A DNA stretch of 64,000 nt, from contig CP021224.1 of the NCBI GenBank assembly GCA_003999685.1, forward strand, positions 2,108,001 through 2,172,000. The letters run 5' to 3'. Below, in pieces: positions 61,146-64,000 of this stretch. The position numbers were made by a program, and so were the translations under genes. The notes under the pieces were generated by a model that was not told the DNA's origin, did no database searches, and worked only from the letters and a program-made list of their open reading frames with translations. The DNA comes from Taiwanofungus camphoratus (Eukaryota > Basidiomycota > Agaricomycetes > Polyporales > Taiwanofungaceae). How positions within the stretch are numbered: the stretch's first letter is position 1; the number at the start of each line of letters is the position of its first letter.

Positions 61146-62292
61146 CTCGGCGTGTTCGACGCTAGCTGGCAGGTTGGTCGAGTGGAAGCGCCAGCGTGTG
61201 GTGGGTAGAGTGACGGGAGGGCAGGAGAGGGCCAGTCGTAGAGTCGCCTTGTAATGTAGAAAGCAGCTGTCTCACCGAAAGGGGCCCCGCCGGAAGCAAT
61301 GCTGCCAAATTATTGGCCTGCCCAGTCACGTGACAGGCCGTCCTTTATCGCGCAGGAAGGATCCGGGATGAGAGAGCGCCCGCCCGCCACACCGCCGCCC
61401 GCTCGCCGCGCGTGACGAGCGCAGGGCCCTAAGACTCTTTGGTGCTGTGTCTACGACTCTGCTGGTGCCCTGCCGACGCTTGCACGACGAGCGCAACATG
61501 CTCAACGACTTTCCAGCTGCTGCTCGGGCGTCGATCGACTCGATCTCAATGGACGCGCGATATTCGCGGTATGACTGCCCGGCACTTCGCACGCTCAGCG
61601 CGCTCTCTGCCAGGACCCTCTCGAGGCGCAACCGCTCTCTCCTCTCGTTCGCATCTCGAGCCGCCCAGCCGCTCACTCAGTATTCCGACAGCTTGGAGTC
61701 CAGTCTGGTAGACGAGACGAGCGCCGAGACTGGGGTGGCAGGTGCGCTTTCCTCGATCCACCACCGGCATCCTGGGCTACAGTGCCCGCTGTCCGTGTCG
61801 ATTTCCGCATACGCTGCGCTTGGTGCGCCCGTGCCATCTCTTCCACGCTGACGTTCGTATGCACGTGCCGTGTGTGCGCTGTTTCCGATGCCCGTACAAC
61901 TCATGCTCCGAGCGTAGCATGCGCGCGGTGCGTGAGTTCCACCATGCAGGGCGCGCGCGCTTGCGCCTGTCTTCTCTCTCCCAGGCTTGTGCTGGTCGGT
62001 CGGTCCACTGCACCCTCTGAGCGCCGTGAGCACTCGCCACTCATCACCGGGGGCGTGTTGCTGCGCTGCGCTCACAGCGCCTCCGCCGATCTCCTCGCTC
62101 TCAACGTTCTGGCACTGGCCGCGCCAACGCGCCAGATCCACAATACGACTCGGACTGCCCTCGGCCCCTTGCCGTTCCCATCCCCCCACTTCTCACACTC
62201 GATCTCCTCTCCGTTTCGCGGAACTCACTCATCTCGCGTGCGCACTCGGGTCGTCGAGAAGCTGCCAGGCACCCAACGCGACCGGAACGAAC

Positions 62293-62695
62293 ATGCGCGC
62301 AGCGCCTCGAGATGCTCGCGCACGCCCCAGGACTCGGGTGCGTATTCAGACCGTCTTCTGGAGCCTTGGGTCTGGACAACGACGCTCGCAGGGCGGCGGG
62401 ATGGGCTTTACTGGTAAGCGTCCTCTTCCATATCGAGTGCTGACAGTGCCCCGCCCACAGACCATTTCATCCCGTCATCCACGGCTCGCGACTGGCAACC
62501 ACCTCACACCGAGCACGTTCGCGAACTGCGCGCGCGCGCGCTTCGCCTCGCATCACCCTCGACTCCCGCGCGCAGACGATTTCCGGCCTCGCGCAGAGGT
62601 ATCCGCCTGCGCCTTTCTGGCATGCCGATGACGAGGGGCAGTTGATGCGAATGCCCGGCATGACACGGCCGTGGTTGGGTGTGTGCCGCTAGGTA
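62293..62695 (+). pseudogene. Copy 3 of the small two-exon ORF
   Basis: Identical to copy 2 at an offset of 8,879 bp, with the same shifted C-terminal frame. Confidence 0.4.
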
Positions 62696-64000
62696 CGTAA
62701 CGTCGGTCTTGCTTTCCCTCGGCTCGCTAGGCCTCGCTCTTGGCCGATTTTGACGGTGAGGACTCGTACAGCCGTCTCCGCCGCCCGCGAGGCACTCGTA
62801 CTGGCCGTACCGACGCTGCCCGCAGCTGGTCCCCGCTCGCCGTTCCACGTGCGTTTGGCCAGTTGCCTAGCAGCGGCCATCCAGCCTGCTCGCGGACTCG
62901 ATTCGCTTGCGCACAGGGCAGGGTCGAGCTCGTCGCGGTTTCCCATATACAGCCATGGGGAAGCTGCATAGCCGACGCTGCGCGCTGTATGAGCGGCGAG
63001 CACCTCGGCGTGCTCGAGGATTGGGGGGCGGACGGGGATGCGTCTTTCCTCCCCGAATCTCGGCGCTGAACGCGGCGCGAGTGCCGCAACGCACCGCACC
63101 GCACCGCACCACGACCGAAAGTGTAACTACGGTACGGTACTCGGTTATTCTTAATAATACTGCCCCCGCCTCCTCCACGCTTTTGTGCCCGCCCTGCCAA
63201 CGGGGCCACTCACGCCACGAGCCCGATGTCTGGGACGTTCTGAACGGCAGTGTGAGTTTAGCGGCGGACCAACTCAAACGAACCGGTACGTACCTGTGAT
63301 GCGCGAAGGGGAGAGATATAACGCGATGAAGGGCGAGCGGTCGATGGTGCTGGTGCCCTCGCCACCGTGACGATCATGCGACGGCGAGCGCAGTCAAGCC
63401 ACTCGACCGCATCACGAACGGGGGGAGCATGGTGGAGGAGCGCTGCAGGTAGGTAGCAGGCATGTCAGTACATAGATTGGCGGAAATATAGGTACGTTCC
63501 CTACCTCATTCATCGACGGTGAACGGCGTGCCTTCACGAGTGGGGCATTGTGAATGCCCAGCGTGACGATATGGCCGTGGTTGGATGTGCCACTGGGTAC
63601 GCAACGTCAGCCTTGCTTCCACTCGGCTCTGGCTTGCTGAGCCCTGCTCCTAGCCGATTTCCACGCACACAGCCGTCTCCAACCACTGTCTCCGACACAC
63701 TCATGCTGGCCATACCGACGCTACCCGGAGCTGGTCCCCGCTCGCCGTTGCCTAGCAGCGGCTATCCTGCCTGCTCGGCGACTCGATTCGCCTGCGAACA
63801 GCGTAGAGTCGAGCTTGTCGCGGTATCCCACTCAGCCAAGGGGAAGCTGCATAGCCGATGCGAGCACCTCAGTGCGCTCGAGGAATGGGGGATGGACGGG
63901 TTCACCATGCCCGTCTCTCCTCCCCAAATCTCAGCGCTGGGTCCCAGCTAGCCGAGAACGAACGGGCTGCGAGCGCCGCAACGCACCGCCCAGCGCACAC

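Larger units (their letters stand above)
41600..64000. repeat. Head-to-tail tandem array of an 8.8-8.9 kb unit, three copies (third cut by window end)
   Basis: Unit 1 about 41,600-50,490, unit 2 about 50,491-59,369, unit 3 from about 59,370 to the window end. Homologous gene starts lie at 43,422, 52,266 and 61,145, so spacings are 8,844 and 8,879 bp. Units 2 and 3 match over all compared features with constant offset 8,879, changing to 8,878 after a G-run near 54,541/63,420 (one G fewer in unit 3). Unit 1 differs by many substitutions and indels. Clear homology of unit 1 with unit 2 begins at TACAACCAGCGCCTCCAACC (41,676 and 50,491) and becomes patchy to the left, so the exact junction lies between about 41,525 and 41,676. 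Confidence 0.92.

Noticed and set aside
41600-64000. Array as ribosomal DNA repeat
   Set aside because: Unit length would fit fungal rDNA, but no 18S, 5.8S or 28S sequence is recognisable and the unit holds protein-coding frames instead.
41600-64000. Array as nested LTR retrotransposons
   Set aside because: No gag-pol motifs, no primer-binding site or polypurine tract, and no short direct terminal repeats; the repeated unit itself is the whole 8.9 kb.

Overview
The window looks like nuclear DNA of a filamentous basidiomycete, most likely an Agaricomycete. The coding regions are broken by many introns of about 45-80 nt with GT..AG ends and CTAAC/CTGAC-type branch sites. Gene families typical of that clade are present: DUF6534 seven-helix membrane protein, FunK1 kinase, velvet regulator, multi-intron divergent H3/H4 pair, and F-box remnants. 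All gene models were spliced by eye; names rest on recalled family motifs, with no database search.

Left and central part (1-40 kb): ordinary, mixed-strand housekeeping genes. In order: 3' part of a mitochondrial-type rhomboid protease (+); a complete TRM4/NCL1 (NSUN2-like) tRNA m5C methyltransferase (-); a pepsin-like secreted aspartic protease with a C-terminal membrane/GPI tail (+); a DUF6534 seven-helix protein (+); histone H3 (-) and H4 (+) from one bidirectional promoter; a gene-poor stretch with an unresolved candidate; nucleoporin NUP85 (-); a small Cys-rich protein (-); a coiled-coil protein (-) divergent from the kinetochore MIND subunit NNF1 (+); an F-box pseudogene (+); the membrane RING ubiquitin ligase TUL1/DSC1 (+); a VelB-like velvet regulator (+); a FunK1 C-terminal relic (-) and an apparently complete FunK1 kinase (-).

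Right part (about 41.5-64 kb): a head-to-tail array of an 8.8-8.9 kb unit. Unit 1 is about 41.6-50.5 kb, unit 2 about 50.5-59.4 kb, and unit 3 starts at about 59.4 kb and runs out of the window. Units 2 and 3 are almost identical over the 4.6 kb that can be compared (one homopolymer indel noticed); unit 1 is clearly diverged. Each unit carries a minus-strand two-exon gene for a Ser/Pro-rich protein with an RVSF (PP1-docking type) motif, a small plus-strand two-exon ORF, a nested 0.9 kb duplication, a conserved 106-codon minus ORF, and a region of degenerate exon/intron-like modules. In-frame indels between unit 1 and units 2/3 show that the RVSF gene has been kept as a reading frame, while its C-terminus differs at the duplication junction.

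No CRISPR, rRNA or prokaryotic element was seen. I did not recognise a tRNA gene. The most unusual things are the long tandem array with its changing gene ends, an H3 with three extra residues around K27, and a predicted H3-tail-like N-terminus on the TRM4 protein.
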